This document shows, piece after piece, positions 22,701 through 31,639 of a DNA stretch of 48,587 bases. Positions within the stretch are counted from its first letter, which is position 1. Each line of letters begins with the position of its first letter. The notes under the pieces were generated by a model. It saw nothing but the letters and a program-made list of their open reading frames with translations. It had not been told where the DNA came from and did no database searches. Both the position numbers and the translations under genes were made by a program. The stretch comes from CAUZFZ01 sp963579025 (GTDB lineage Bacteria > Planctomycetota > Planctomycetia > Planctomycetales > Planctomycetaceae). Where the stretch lies: assembly GCA_963579025.1 (NCBI GenBank), contig CAUZFZ010000064.1:1-48587 (forward strand). Reading direction: 5' to 3'.

Positions 22701-24563
22701 ATCCATGCACGAGTTCCTGCCGGGCAGTTGTCCACTTTCCAGGGATTCGAGCCGCGTCCCACAAGTGAAGAAAACATGCGCGAGTGGTTGGGAAAATTCG
22801 GCTCAAGCAGCCACGCAGCACGTGCTGTGCGATTGCGGCTGGCCCGATCGCTCGATCCGAAAACGGATATGCTGGAAATCGAGTCGCTGATCTCAACCGT
22901 GAAGGGACAGGACGAAATTGCCGAGGCCGAAATCGCATTAAACGAAGCGTGGCTGCAGTCTGGTCACGGACGCCCAGTCGCTGCGAACATCGACGCCTTC
23001 CGCAGACGTTGGAGCGGCAAGCTGCCACAGAATCGCACGGCCGACCAGGTCGTCGCTGCATGGCAACAGCACGAGACAATGCTTCAACTGCCGGAAACGT
23101 TTCGATGGCCGTTGTCGGCGACCGTGAAGATCAATGATGCGCCCGTCGAGAAAGAAGGCGATGTCGCTCAGCCCAGCAACCTCGGTGCTTCACTGCCAGT
23201 GCAGTGCATCGCCCCGGCGATTGATCCCCCCAGTCCGGTTGTGGACGGTTGGCTGTTTGTGATCAGTTCAGCGGGAGTGACGGCTCGCGACAGTCTGGGA
23301 CGCGACGTGTGGATGCTGAGCCCCGACGAGTTCGGCGATGTCGAGTTTCCTGTATCGATTTCTTCGTCCGGGGTTTCGTACGCGTGCGACGGCCATCTGC
23401 TGGTGATCATGCTGCGAACCGGTGTGGCTGTCTTTGACCTCTCGGGTAAACACCCGCAGCGACTGTGGTCACGGCCGTTCCCCTTCGAATCGATGCCATC
23501 TGCGCCGCAAATCGCACAGCGTCCCGGCGAGCGATCGATGTTCATGCTGCGCCGCCCGTTCCGTTCGATCGTGGGGCTGGCAGCGGGATGTCTGGTTTAC
23601 TGGACTGCGGACACACTGCACACCGTCGATGCGACAACCGGCGATTTGTTATGGCGTCTGAATGGAGTACCTGTTGATTCACCCATCTTCGGCGACGGCA
23701 GGTATCTCAATATCGTCGCCAGCGAAGGCGGGCGTGTGTCCCACCTGACCGTGCGCGATATGCACACCGGACAGAACGTTCGGGACGTGAGCATCGCCCC
23801 CGCAACCGCAGTGGGATCGTTCAAGGACTTTCGGCTGACCGGTTACTCCGGAAGAAATCTGATCGGGACCCGGCTGGCGAAAATCAACGTGCCGTTCCTG
23901 TCGCTGGATGCGATGACCGGTGATCAGCTCTGGGAGCATCACCTGACTGCTCAGACAGGATTCTGGATGTCTGCCGGCCGGCACCTGGCCGTCGGACTGG
24001 ACATTGCCGGTCAACTGAAAGTCTGTGACACGCGAACCGGCAAGTTGATTCTTGATGAGGCGGTTCCCGCCACCGCCGGCCTGCAGTCCATAGCCGTCCA
24101 TGAAACCGACTTCGGTTTTGTACTGTTTGCCGGCATGCGACCACCACGTTTGCAGTCGATGCCAAACGTTCATCACGCCTGGCAGGCACAGCTCGTTCGC
24201 GGCACGGCTCATGGCGTTGACTGCCGGGCACGGAAAGTCCTGTGGAGCACTGAATTACCGGATCAGTACGTGTCCTTGCCGCAACCGCGCGACCTGCCCT
24301 TTGTGTTGCTCAACAGCCGACGGAGTAATGGCGCAATTCGCAGTCAACAAACGAAAACCGATTTTCCATTGGATGTACTCGACACTCGGACCGGCCAGAC
24401 AATCGCTTCGCTGGCTGAGCAGTCGTCGTTCAACGATTTCCGCCCGACCGTAGACCTCGGCCAACGTGAGATCTCGATTCAACTGGGCGAACGACGGAGT
24501 GCCGTGATCAGTTACGGCGACCCCGGAGAATCCGAGCCTGAGACCGAAAAAGACGGGACGTAG
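19764..24563 (+). CDS. Large exported PQQ-propeller/TPR protein
   Basis: A 1599-residue exported protein. Residues 1-29 form a signal peptide (FLQAGLLALASLFSGVVSAQ). Two PQQ-like beta-propeller halves are visible as repeated 'D..TG...W' strands: AVELATGDLRW near residue 410, LRPDSGEIVW near 570, LVDGAELWR near 740 and, in the second half, TVDATTGDLLWRL near 1290 and SLDAMTGDQLWEH near 1380. Between them, from about 840 to 1110, are TPR-like helices (GRVTEAIDHLKRALLTDSQS). Such proteins probably work as surface or periplasmic scaffolds; PQQ binding itself is not shown. GGAG lies six bases before the ATG at 19764; the frame is open for 57 more codons upstream but these read through the divergent promoter region. 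The stop is 15 bp from the convergent RTX gene. Confidence 0.88.
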   Translation: MLEHRIRTTRFLQAGLLALASLFSGVVSAQVETTPTKQQQAADRPTPILELKFATLPGPGANRRVIVQFHRTLAILRLATPDKIPWQTVLEDLEDILQLPEDQYLELASAVNQPPVPGRLPRPRSGSSRSLWATIDQLIGELPREGRRAWLVRNAETSAVQLKEAIASGDIHEVSRVARQFVHTPAGYAAAERIGIHHLDRGSTALAIRQFEKLRTSPQARVAREPMLTLKTAAAWAALGRDDRSQEVLIDLDGWLDQHQAVDRKAFPLLVRPLAERVKLLKKLALHADVDGYRNSLWSHFLGNAKRNGQAEFSPVGPVLWESSTSGFHAHATREDHAKFSPESVAASLETDIELFAESEAEMVAFFEAGLNWLNDFDLHESQWNLPAGYPVIADGLAIFRTYNRIRAVELATGDLRWESFMVDPAWEEQFDVGSAERATMLPKRTNDPRYMLNPLNQRQLEFQRIRSRHDRTTGTLTTDGRVVFFIEECGVPSRLTSVGQSRMQQTAPLPWNRLCCAELESGILLWELGGPGDRYPLPGADHFFLGPPAIIGGQAYVLGERDGQVRLFCLRPDSGEIVWSQDIAVSRSPARVDALRRTAGASPTEASGLLICPLVDGTVIAFDPDLRRIAWTWRYTGRPASPVGTVRRGFRFGRVVPSVDLPAGERWRDLSVVSAGGLLLITPPDANELFCLDVVLGEQVWSRPRGSALYLASVMKDRAVLVETEVIRAVSLVDGAELWRTELIQRHPSGRGVRTGSVYHLPLLIMPVEDTKSSGDHPQRIPGGAIAAFDLRNGRLLVETELPDGRAPGNLVAANGQLVSQRYDQVIALPSLSEAEDRLASRLAEKADDGEALGEVARLRLHQGRVTEAIDHLKRALLTDSQSSLVRLVIQTVRLQLQSSNADENELLKLLETVPLSTSDRIAVTNVRADVLIDQGQFVDAFKLIAGTPVYENGKPALVAGKGIIQAGPQWRAGRLAGIHARVPAGQLSTFQGFEPRPTSEENMREWLGKFGSSSHAARAVRLRLARSLDPKTDMLEIESLISTVKGQDEIAEAEIALNEAWLQSGHGRPVAANIDAFRRRWSGKLPQNRTADQVVAAWQQHETMLQLPETFRWPLSATVKINDAPVEKEGDVAQPSNLGASLPVQCIAPAIDPPSPVVDGWLFVISSAGVTARDSLGRDVWMLSPDEFGDVEFPVSISSSGVSYACDGHLLVIMLRTGVAVFDLSGKHPQRLWSRPFPFESMPSAPQIAQRPGERSMFMLRRPFRSIVGLAAGCLVYWTADTLHTVDATTGDLLWRLNGVPVDSPIFGDGRYLNIVASEGGRVSHLTVRDMHTGQNVRDVSIAPATAVGSFKDFRLTGYSGRNLIGTRLAKINVPFLSLDAMTGDQLWEHHLTAQTGFWMSAGRHLAVGLDIAGQLKVCDTRTGKLILDEAVPATAGLQSIAVHETDFGFVLFAGMRPPRLQSMPNVHHAWQAQLVRGTAHGVDCRARKVLWSTELPDQYVSLPQPRDLPFVLLNSRRSNGAIRSQQTKTDFPLDVLDTRTGQTIASLAEQSSFNDFRPTVDLGQREISIQLGERRSAVISYGDPGESEPETEKDGT

Positions 24564-24578
24564 AGGACGTGACGTCGG

Positions 24579-27500
24579 TCAACTGTTTTCGGTCCAGAGG
24601 GCCGTGAATACAAATGACTCGTCGATTTCGCCGGGCGATCCGATCACAACGTCGCCGAAGTTGGCTTCACCGAACCCGGAACCGCCAGCGACGATGTCGT
24701 CTCCACTTTGTCCGTTGACCTGATCCACACCGAAGCCACCCTGCAGCGAATCGTCGCCCGCTCCTCCGTAAATCGTGTCCATGTCGTCTCCGCCCATCAG
24801 CGTGTCGCGGCCGCTGCCTCCATTGAGAACGTCGTCACCGCGGTGACCGGCCAGTCCATCGTTGCCGGATCCGCCGATCAGCGTGTCGTTGCCGGACATC
24901 CCCCGCAGGGTGTCGTGACCGGCGCCACCGTCGATCCAATCGGCGTTGTCGCCGCCGACGATCGAGTCGTTGCCGGCATCTCCGAACAGCACGTCCTCGC
25001 CGCGTCCACCAAAAATGGTGTCATTACCGGCGCCGCCGCGGATCGTGTCAGGATCCTTACCGCCATCGATCAGATCATTGCCGGTGCCACCCACGATCGA
25101 ATCGAAGAATTCACTGCCTGTCAGTGTGTCGTTGCCCGCTCTACCGAGCACGATCACCCCGTCGTTGACCATTGATGTGAACATCTCGCGACTGACACTG
25201 GTCAGGTCGACCCGATCGTGACCCATGCTGCCCTGCACCAGAATACGCTGCACGTTCTCTGCGGTCGCGCCCAGCGGATCCGAAATCACGACCCCGTCGA
25301 CAAGCACATGCAGTGTGCCCAGACTGTTGTCGATTTCGAAGAATCGATCCGCTTCCAGTAGCACCGTCAGTTGCCCGTTCTCCGGATTGAAGCGAGCCGC
25401 CACGCGGACCGTTTCGTCGATGACGTCGTTTCCGTCCGGGTCGTTCAGGACATTGACACCGTCACCACCGGACAGTGTGTCGATGGTCACGTCGTCGCCA
25501 TGCAACTGATCGTTGTCGGCTTGTCCGAGCAGCAGGTCGGCCCCGACACCGCCATTCAGCACGTCGTCGCCCGTGCCGCCCAGCAACGTGTCCGCTCCGC
25601 CGCCTCCGTCCAGGATGTCGCCGTCCGAGTCGCCAGAGAGGCCGTCGTGGCCCTCGCCACCACGCAGCAGATCCGGGCCCGAGTCACCAAACAGCCAGTC
25701 GGAGCCGGCGTCGCCGTCGATCGTGTCAGCGTGCGATCCGCCGTGCAGATCGTCGGCTCCGTCACCGCCTGAGACGACGTCGAAACCTGCATCACCGAAC
25801 AGTCGGTCGTGGCCGCCATCACCGGACAGCGTGTCGTTGCCGTCGCCGCCCCACGCGAAGTCGTCGCCGTCGCCGCCGTTGATCACATCCGCTCCGGCCA
25901 TGCCGTCGAGACGGTCCGCGTCATCGCCGCCGTTCAGTGTGTCGTCGCCGGAGTCGCCGGTCAGTTCATCGTTGCCGGCATCGCCCTGCAGCAGGTCGTT
26001 GTCGATTCCACCCGACAGCCGGTCGTCGCCGTCACCGCCCAGCAGCGAGTCGTTGCCTCGACCACCGGTCAGCGAGTCCGCACCCTCAAAACCTTTGACA
26101 ACGTCATTCCCGGCGCCGCCGTCCAGTACATCGCTGCCCAGACCGCCAAAGATGACGTCGTTGCCAGCGTTTCCGGAAATCACGTCGTTGCCCGCACCGC
26201 CGCGTAACAGATCGCGACCGCCGCTGCCGCGCAACTGGTCATCACCGGCGCCACCGTCGAGTGTCGCGGAGCTGCCGTCGAAGCTGCGGATGTCGAGCGT
26301 GTTGTTGCCGTCGCCGCCGGTCAGATGCGCGCGTTCCACCAGAAAGATGCGATCCGTCCCGCGGCCGTACAGCCGGTTGGAAGTCAGCCGGAAGTTGACG
26401 TTACCCGATTCCTTGACGACGTCCGTCCCGTTGCCGCCATTCAGTGTGTCGTTCCCATCACCACCGCTGATCCAGTCTCCACTGCCGCCCTGGCCGAGCA
26501 CTCGATCGTTACCGGCATCGCCGGACAGCGTGTCGCGACCCGCACCGCCGGTGACCTTGTCGTCCCCATCGCCGCCGCTGGCGACGTCGTTCCCGCCGTC
26601 GCCGCTGATGTAGTCATTGCCGCCGGCACCGCTGATCAGATCGTCGCCGCCGCGACCCAGCAGTTTGTCGTTCCCGTCGCCTCCATCGATCGTGTCGTCG
26701 AACCGGCCACCGCGGAGACTGTCCGCACCGTCCGAACCCAGCAGGACGACTCGTCGAGTCACATTTGCTGCATCCAGAAGATCGTCGCCCGCCTGACCAT
26801 CGATCGTCACCGTGGCCGACAGGCCGGAGTCCAGAACATCGATCGACAGCACGTCCGCCCCGTCTCCGCCGTTGACAAGCAGCGACGCCGTCGGATTGGT
26901 CATCGTTACCGAGGCGGAACCGTGCAGAATGCGTGACGTCCCTGCGTCGGCCCCGTCCGTCAGTGTGGCGATGTCATCCTGCGAACCGAATTGAACGACG
27001 CGCGACGCAGCCGACAGATGGTCCACAACGGACTGCACGTCTTCCCACGAGACGGGCCGGCCATCCACATACGCCGAGCCAGTTCCTGGCGACGACAGTT
27101 CGTAGGCCACTTCCGATAGCGATTCCGGGCCGACGATTTCGACTGAGTCCGACACACCCGCGACGCTGTCGAACAGGACTCCGCCTGGTGGCAACGGCTG
27201 TCCGCCGCTGATGTCAACAATCAGCCGGTCGGGATGGGCCGACGTTTCCAGCGTGACTGAGAACAGTGCCGTGAACTGGTATCGAAAGACCTCTTCGCCA
27301 TCGACCACGTCCCGGGCGATGACGATTTCGTCGCCGTCCCGAATGAGTCGGTAGTCGCCGCCGCCGTCCGGCAGGGTGACACTCAATTGACGCTGCGCCT
27401 CGAACGCTCCGGCATCAACCGGACTCTGCAACGGACGCAGCACGCCGCGTTGATCGAATTCGGGAGTGACGTCGCGCAGGCCGGCGTCAATAGCCGGGCT

Positions 27501-29627
27501 GCCCTCGTGCAACGCGTGCGTGAGCGTCGGACCGCCGTTGTCCTGCAACGCCCCCAGCAGCACATCGATCGGGTTTTCCGTGTCGCCGATCTGGTTCGCG
27601 TCGGTGTTGTGCGTGATGCCGACAACACGGGCGCCGTTGCCGATGACGTTGTTCGAACTGTCGGCCGCAATGCGACCGACGTAGTCATCGTCACCGTGAT
27701 TGGCAGCAACGATCACGCTGTTCAATTCAACGGCAACCGAGCCATCGTTGAACACACCGCTGCCGTCACCTTCAAGGGCCTGATTGCCGGCGATTGTGAC
27801 GCTTTGAATCAGAGCCTGCGTCGCGTCGTCCGTCCACAGTCCACCACCCTCGTTCACGCCGTCGCGTCCGTCACTGCCGACCCGGCCACGCAGACCATTG
27901 CCCGAAGGTGTGCCCTCGTCACCTCCCGCACCGCCGCGTCCACGCTCCGATCTATTCGACGAGATTGTGGAATTTGTCAGGCTGAGATCGACATTCAGAG
28001 AAAAGAGCCCTCCGCCTTCGCTGTCCCCACCTCCGCCACCTCGGCCGCCGTTGCCGGCGCTGCCGCCGAATGGATCGCCGCCCGTACTCTCACCGGCCCG
28101 ACCGCCTGGACCGCCAACCCCGCCGACGCCCGCCACAATGCGGTTGCGTGCGATTGTCGAATCGGTCGCATCCAGTATTCCTCGCTGGATGAAGATGCCG
28201 CCTCCCTGGACAAACCCACCTTCGCCACCGTGGCCACCGCTGCCACCGGCTCCGCCGAAGCCTCCATCAGACAACCCGCCCCGGCCGCCGATTCCCCCGT
28301 CCGTGCCATCACCGCCTCGGACATCGTTGTCCATAACGCTGGACGCGCTGATCGTGACCTGACCGAACGCGACCGAGATGCCACCCCCTTGAGCCCAGCC
28401 ACCGATATTGCTCGACCCACCGAGTGATCCATTGGGACCCGTGCCGATGCCGCCGCTGGGACCACTCTCACTCGCCCGTCCGCCGCCTCCGGCGCGACCG
28501 CCTTCGATCACGTTCCCTTCAAACACAGACGTCGTAACGGTCAGCGAACCGGAATCGAGAAACAGGCCACCACCCATCACGGGTCCTCCCTGACCTCCGC
28601 TGCCAGCTCGACCGCCGGTTCCGCCTTCAGCGCCGTTGCCGCCGCGACCGCCGGCGCCTCCACCTCCACCGTCTGCCTGGTTCAGCGTGAACGCCGAAGC
28701 ATCGACCGTCACATCCGAATTTCGAGCGTAAAGACCCCCACCGTTCGCCTGGCCACCGCCGCCGCCGTCCTCACCATTCTCGCCATCTTCCTCATTACCC
28801 GTGCCCGCACGGCCATTCGGGCCTTCACCACCTTCGCCGCCCTTCGCTCTGTTGTTGTCGATCAGGCTGTTGCGGATCGTCGCTGAACCATCAAACACCG
28901 CCACGGCACCGCCATACGATCGCTTGCCGTCAAAGCCCGGTTGGCCGTCTGCTCCGATCGCGATGTTGCCGCGCAGATGGACCCCATCCAGTTCAAGGTC
29001 GCCGCCCTGAACCAGAATCGCCCCGCCAAACGCCGGGTAGTCCCCGGCCGCAGCGTTCTGAATTCCTGAGTCGACTGCACGACTGTTGACGATTGACAGG
29101 TCGCGGAAGATCGCACGCACACCAGAGAAAACGTGAAACGTCCGGTCAAATCCGCCCGGATCGATGACCGTACTGCCCGCACCGGCCCCCTGAAATGTGA
29201 TGGAGTATCCCGATTCGACGAGATCAAAATCGCCGCTCAGATTCAGATTGTCCTGGCCGGTCAGCGGGTCGTTCCCCGTGCCGGCATCCCACCGACCAGT
29301 TGTGAGCACGATCACATCGTCTTCACCATTGGAATTCGCCTGACTGATCACATCCCGCAGGCTGTTGGGCAAACCCTCGGCGATACCCGGGCCAGGCGTG
29401 AAAGTCGCCAGTACAAGTCGTTGTTCCAGACATTCCAGTACAGGCCGACTACCTCGGCGCCGTTTCCAGCGACGCAATCCAACCGAACTCCGAGACGCGG
29501 CACCGGCGCGGGGTAACTGTGCGAGCCAACGAGACACGCATCGGCGCCAGGGAGGACTGATCGCAGGCTGCGGATTGTGCCGGTCGGTAGTACGGACACG
29601 ATGTCGAGCATTGAGTGGGGATGTCAT
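24579..29627 (-). CDS. Giant beta-helix/RTX surface protein
   Basis: A 1682-residue secreted protein. A basic N terminus (WKRRRGSRP) leads to LECLEQRLVLA at about residues 63-74, the ExLExRxLL-type motif that starts many giant planctomycete exoproteins. Residues about 80-720 are a right-handed beta-helix with pectin-lyase-like repeats, interrupted by four very glycine-rich stretches (GGGGGAGGRGGNGAEGG type), closing with the choice-of-anchor sequence LQDNGGPTLTHALHEGSPAI. From about 940 to 1650 come some 50 RTX nonapeptides (GGxGxDxLxG) in three blocks, which bind calcium and fold on secretion. Between the second and third blocks lies a non-repetitive domain. It is likely an adhesin or matrix protein. 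I chose the ATG at 29627; the longer frame to 29825 has no export signal. It stands alone, flanked by a hairpin-rich spacer. Confidence 0.9.
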   Translation of the reverse strand: MTSPLNARHRVRTTDRHNPQPAISPPWRRCVSRWLAQLPRAGAASRSSVGLRRWKRRRGSRPVLECLEQRLVLATFTPGPGIAEGLPNSLRDVISQANSNGEDDVIVLTTGRWDAGTGNDPLTGQDNLNLSGDFDLVESGYSITFQGAGAGSTVIDPGGFDRTFHVFSGVRAIFRDLSIVNSRAVDSGIQNAAAGDYPAFGGAILVQGGDLELDGVHLRGNIAIGADGQPGFDGKRSYGGAVAVFDGSATIRNSLIDNNRAKGGEGGEGPNGRAGTGNEEDGENGEDGGGGGQANGGGLYARNSDVTVDASAFTLNQADGGGGGAGGRGGNGAEGGTGGRAGSGGQGGPVMGGGLFLDSGSLTVTTSVFEGNVIEGGRAGGGGRASESGPSGGIGTGPNGSLGGSSNIGGWAQGGGISVAFGQVTISASSVMDNDVRGGDGTDGGIGGRGGLSDGGFGGAGGSGGHGGEGGFVQGGGIFIQRGILDATDSTIARNRIVAGVGGVGGPGGRAGESTGGDPFGGSAGNGGRGGGGGDSEGGGLFSLNVDLSLTNSTISSNRSERGRGGAGGDEGTPSGNGLRGRVGSDGRDGVNEGGGLWTDDATQALIQSVTIAGNQALEGDGSGVFNDGSVAVELNSVIVAANHGDDDYVGRIAADSSNNVIGNGARVVGITHNTDANQIGDTENPIDVLLGALQDNGGPTLTHALHEGSPAIDAGLRDVTPEFDQRGVLRPLQSPVDAGAFEAQRQLSVTLPDGGGDYRLIRDGDEIVIARDVVDGEEVFRYQFTALFSVTLETSAHPDRLIVDISGGQPLPPGGVLFDSVAGVSDSVEIVGPESLSEVAYELSSPGTGSAYVDGRPVSWEDVQSVVDHLSAASRVVQFGSQDDIATLTDGADAGTSRILHGSASVTMTNPTASLLVNGGDGADVLSIDVLDSGLSATVTIDGQAGDDLLDAANVTRRVVLLGSDGADSLRGGRFDDTIDGGDGNDKLLGRGGDDLISGAGGNDYISGDGGNDVASGGDGDDKVTGGAGRDTLSGDAGNDRVLGQGGSGDWISGGDGNDTLNGGNGTDVVKESGNVNFRLTSNRLYGRGTDRIFLVERAHLTGGDGNNTLDIRSFDGSSATLDGGAGDDQLRGSGGRDLLRGGAGNDVISGNAGNDVIFGGLGSDVLDGGAGNDVVKGFEGADSLTGGRGNDSLLGGDGDDRLSGGIDNDLLQGDAGNDELTGDSGDDTLNGGDDADRLDGMAGADVINGGDGDDFAWGGDGNDTLSGDGGHDRLFGDAGFDVVSGGDGADDLHGGSHADTIDGDAGSDWLFGDSGPDLLRGGEGHDGLSGDSDGDILDGGGGADTLLGGTGDDVLNGGVGADLLLGQADNDQLHGDDVTIDTLSGGDGVNVLNDPDGNDVIDETVRVAARFNPENGQLTVLLEADRFFEIDNSLGTLHVLVDGVVISDPLGATAENVQRILVQGSMGHDRVDLTSVSREMFTSMVNDGVIVLGRAGNDTLTGSEFFDSIVGGTGNDLIDGGKDPDTIRGGAGNDTIFGGRGEDVLFGDAGNDSIVGGDNADWIDGGAGHDTLRGMSGNDTLIGGSGNDGLAGHRGDDVLNGGSGRDTLMGGDDMDTIYGGAGDDSLQGGFGVDQVNGQSGDDIVAGGSGFGEANFGDVVIGSPGEIDESFVFTALWTENS

Positions 29628-30063
29628 GGCAGGCAGGTCGTGACAGGGGATGTAAAGTGGGGACTTGTTCAATCTGGCTGACAGAGAGCGCCGACCCGTC
29701 AAGCGTCTGTGACGCCGTGAGGGCCGGGTTGCATGAGTCGCAGTGAATGGATACCCGCAGGAATCGTCTGACGTTGCATTTTGCCGAAAGACAACACGGC
29801 TCAGACGAGTATGCGCTAACTGCATGGCGCGCGGGCGTCTGCGACTGCGATCTCAGACGGAATCATCGGGTCGGATCCGAAGGCGCGGAGATCGGATCTG
29901 GCAGGGGATCTGCGGCCTTCAAGGCCTGCAACCGTCATGCGGCGGTGTCACGACGGGAAAGGGCCGCGGATGACGCGGATTAAGCTGAAGAACGCAGATC
30001 TGTGTTCTTCTGCCTGATCCGCGTCATCCGCGGCCCCTTTGATTCGAACCAGATAATCGAGAG
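29628..30063. other. 436-bp spacer upstream of the RTX gene
   Basis: No coding sequence is convincing here. It should hold the promoter of the RTX gene (minus strand), and it contains the nested palindrome at 29958-30040, which lies directly downstream of the Gfo/Idh gene. The remainder shows nothing I can name. Confidence 0.5.
29958..30040. repeat. Nested palindrome, likely terminator of the Gfo/Idh gene
   Basis: The outer arms (29958-29980 and 30017-30040) pair over GGGCCGCGGATGACGCGGAT, and the centre GAAGAACGCAGATC/TGTTCTTC pairs again around AGATCT. The element lies 23 bp after the minus-strand stop at 30064. Its GATGACGCGGAT core is of a type dispersed in several bacterial phyla. Confidence 0.7.
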
Positions 30064-31140
30064 CTATTTGGCTTTCGGTGGCTTCGGGTCGGACGTCAGC
30101 GGCAGTTTGACAATCTTGCCGGTCCAGGCGGACTTGTAGATCGCCAGGATGAGTTCGACACTCTTACGCCCCTCTTCGCCATCCACCATGGTCTTTGTTC
30201 CGCGTTCGATGGATCGGATGAAATCCTTGAGCTGATCGCGGTGTCCCGTGTGCGAGATCGCTGACGGATCGGCGGCGCCGCCCGTGTTGTCGTCGTTGTC
30301 CATCAGCTTGTCGCGGACGGCCCGGTCTTTCGGGGACTTCTTCAGGAATTCCCACAGCAGGACGCTGTCCTGCTCGACGACTGCTGAACCTTCGGTGCCG
30401 TGAATCTCAGTCTTCTTCAACAGACCGGGGTACGCCGCGGTACTACATTCGATGACGCCGACAGCCCCATTCGCAAACCGCACCGTGGCCACACCAGCGT
30501 CCTCGACCTCGATCCGTTCATGCGCCAGTGTGTCGGTGAATGCCGCAACTTCTACAACGTCGCCCATCAACCAGTACAACAGGTCGACATTGTGGATGCC
30601 TTGATTCATGAATGCTCCACCACCGTCCAGAGCAAAGGTGCCGCGCCATCCGCCGCTGTCGTAGTACTCCTGAGTGCGCCACCATTTCACGAATGTGTCG
30701 CCGTGAGTCAGTCGGCCGAACCGGCGTTCCTTGATGGCCTGTTTCAGGGCGATGTTCGCGGGACTGAATCTCGACGGCAAAACCGTACACAGCTTGACGT
30801 TGTTGTCGCGGCACGCCTTGATGATGCGGTCGCAACGTTTGAGCGAGATTTCCAGCGGCTTCTCGACCACGACATGTTTGCCAGCCTTGGCCGCTTCGAT
30901 AGCGGGTTCCATGTGGGCGCCGCTCGGTGTGCAGATCGTGACGATCCGAACGGCCGGGTCAGCCAGCATGTCCTTCAGGTCGTGGTACACCCGACACCCG
31001 GTGTCCTCGCCGAACTTGTCCGCAGCCGCACTGAAACTGTCAAAACACCCCATGATTTCAGCGCCGCGGATGTCTTCGATGGCCTTCGCGTGAAACCGCG
31101 AAATCATCCCACAGCCGATGATCCCGAATCCGGTCTTCAT
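30064..31140 (-). CDS. Gfo/Idh/MocA family sugar oxidoreductase
   Basis: A 358-residue NAD(P)-dependent oxidoreductase of the Gfo/Idh/MocA family. The Rossmann motif GIIGCGMIS is at residues 6-14, the conserved EKP triad member at 93-95 (VVVEKPLEIS), and the substrate-site block GGGAFMNQGIHNVDLLYW with H183 follows, the form seen in WlbA/WbpB-type UDP-sugar 3-dehydrogenases and their relatives. GGGAAG upstream supports the start at 31140. It is downstream of the UDP-GlcNAc 2-epimerase gene but 592 bp away, so the link to nucleotide-sugar metabolism is suggestive rather than proved. A role in catabolic sugar or inositol oxidation, common in Planctomycetes, is the main alternative. Confidence 0.88.
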   Translation of the reverse strand: MKTGFGIIGCGMISRFHAKAIEDIRGAEIMGCFDSFSAAADKFGEDTGCRVYHDLKDMLADPAVRIVTICTPSGAHMEPAIEAAKAGKHVVVEKPLEISLKRCDRIIKACRDNNVKLCTVLPSRFSPANIALKQAIKERRFGRLTHGDTFVKWWRTQEYYDSGGWRGTFALDGGGAFMNQGIHNVDLLYWLMGDVVEVAAFTDTLAHERIEVEDAGVATVRFANGAVGVIECSTAAYPGLLKKTEIHGTEGSAVVEQDSVLLWEFLKKSPKDRAVRDKLMDNDDNTGGAADPSAISHTGHRDQLKDFIRSIERGTKTMVDGEEGRKSVELILAIYKSAWTGKIVKLPLTSDPKPPKAK

Positions 31141-31395
31141 AATGTTCTTCCCGAAGTGTCTGGAGACTTTCGGACCGATCGCCGCGACGTCACGCCACAG
31201 CTTTTGGCCTGATTTTCGGGGAGTTTAGCCAGGTCGGGACACGAACGCAGCCGAGTGGCGGAATTGGCGGAACGCGAGGGTTCTGGACGCCGTGCGTATT
31301 CAGGCTCTTCGATCCTGCAAAACTGGATCGGATGATTCGCCGTGTAGAGGCTCCACCAATCTGGACTTTGGACGTCAGCACAATGTTCGTGAAAA

Positions 31396-31473
31396 GGGAC
31401 CTGCGGATGGCAAAGCCGGACTACGGATGTACGGCGATTCATCCGCAGTCCGGCTTTGCCATCCGCAGGTTCC
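31396..31473. repeat. 33-bp-stem hairpin
   Basis: Arms 31396-31428 and 31441-31473 are complementary at 31 of 33 positions (core CTGCGGATGGCAAAGCCGGA) around a 12-base loop. It lies in the spacer between wecB and the Gfo/Idh gene and looks like a dispersed palindromic repeat. Confidence 0.8.
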
Positions 31474-31581
31474 AAAAGAATCCGCACAATTGTTGCCGCG
31501 AAGCAGCCCTGGCTCTTGAGCTGGTCTCAGAAGCCGCGTAGTTCTTCCATTGGGTCATGCGCGCCATTTGCTCGCATCTTC

Positions 31582-31639
31582 GTAGCATGGGCCCCCGGCC
31601 CGTGTTGACACGCAGCCACGGACCGGGGGTCCATGCTAC
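31582..31639. repeat. 23-bp-stem hairpin
   Basis: Arms 31582-31604 (GTAGCATGGGCCCCCGG start) and 31617-31639 pair at 21 of 23 positions, and the two exceptions can form G:U pairs in RNA. It lies about 95 bp downstream of the wecB stop and may terminate that transcript. The sequence differs from the hairpin at 31396. Confidence 0.75.

Noticed and set aside
25513..28427. Long frames on the plus strand opposite the RTX/beta-helix gene (for example 25513-26613 and 27387-28427)
   Set aside because: They are mirror images of the GGxGxD and glycine-rich repeats: Pro/Ser/Ala-rich or Val/Ala/Arg-rich translations with no start signal and no domain.
31249..31325. Functional tRNA-Leu gene
   Set aside because: Only the D-arm region matches; neither the acceptor nor the anticodon stem pairs. 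Kept as a finding only.
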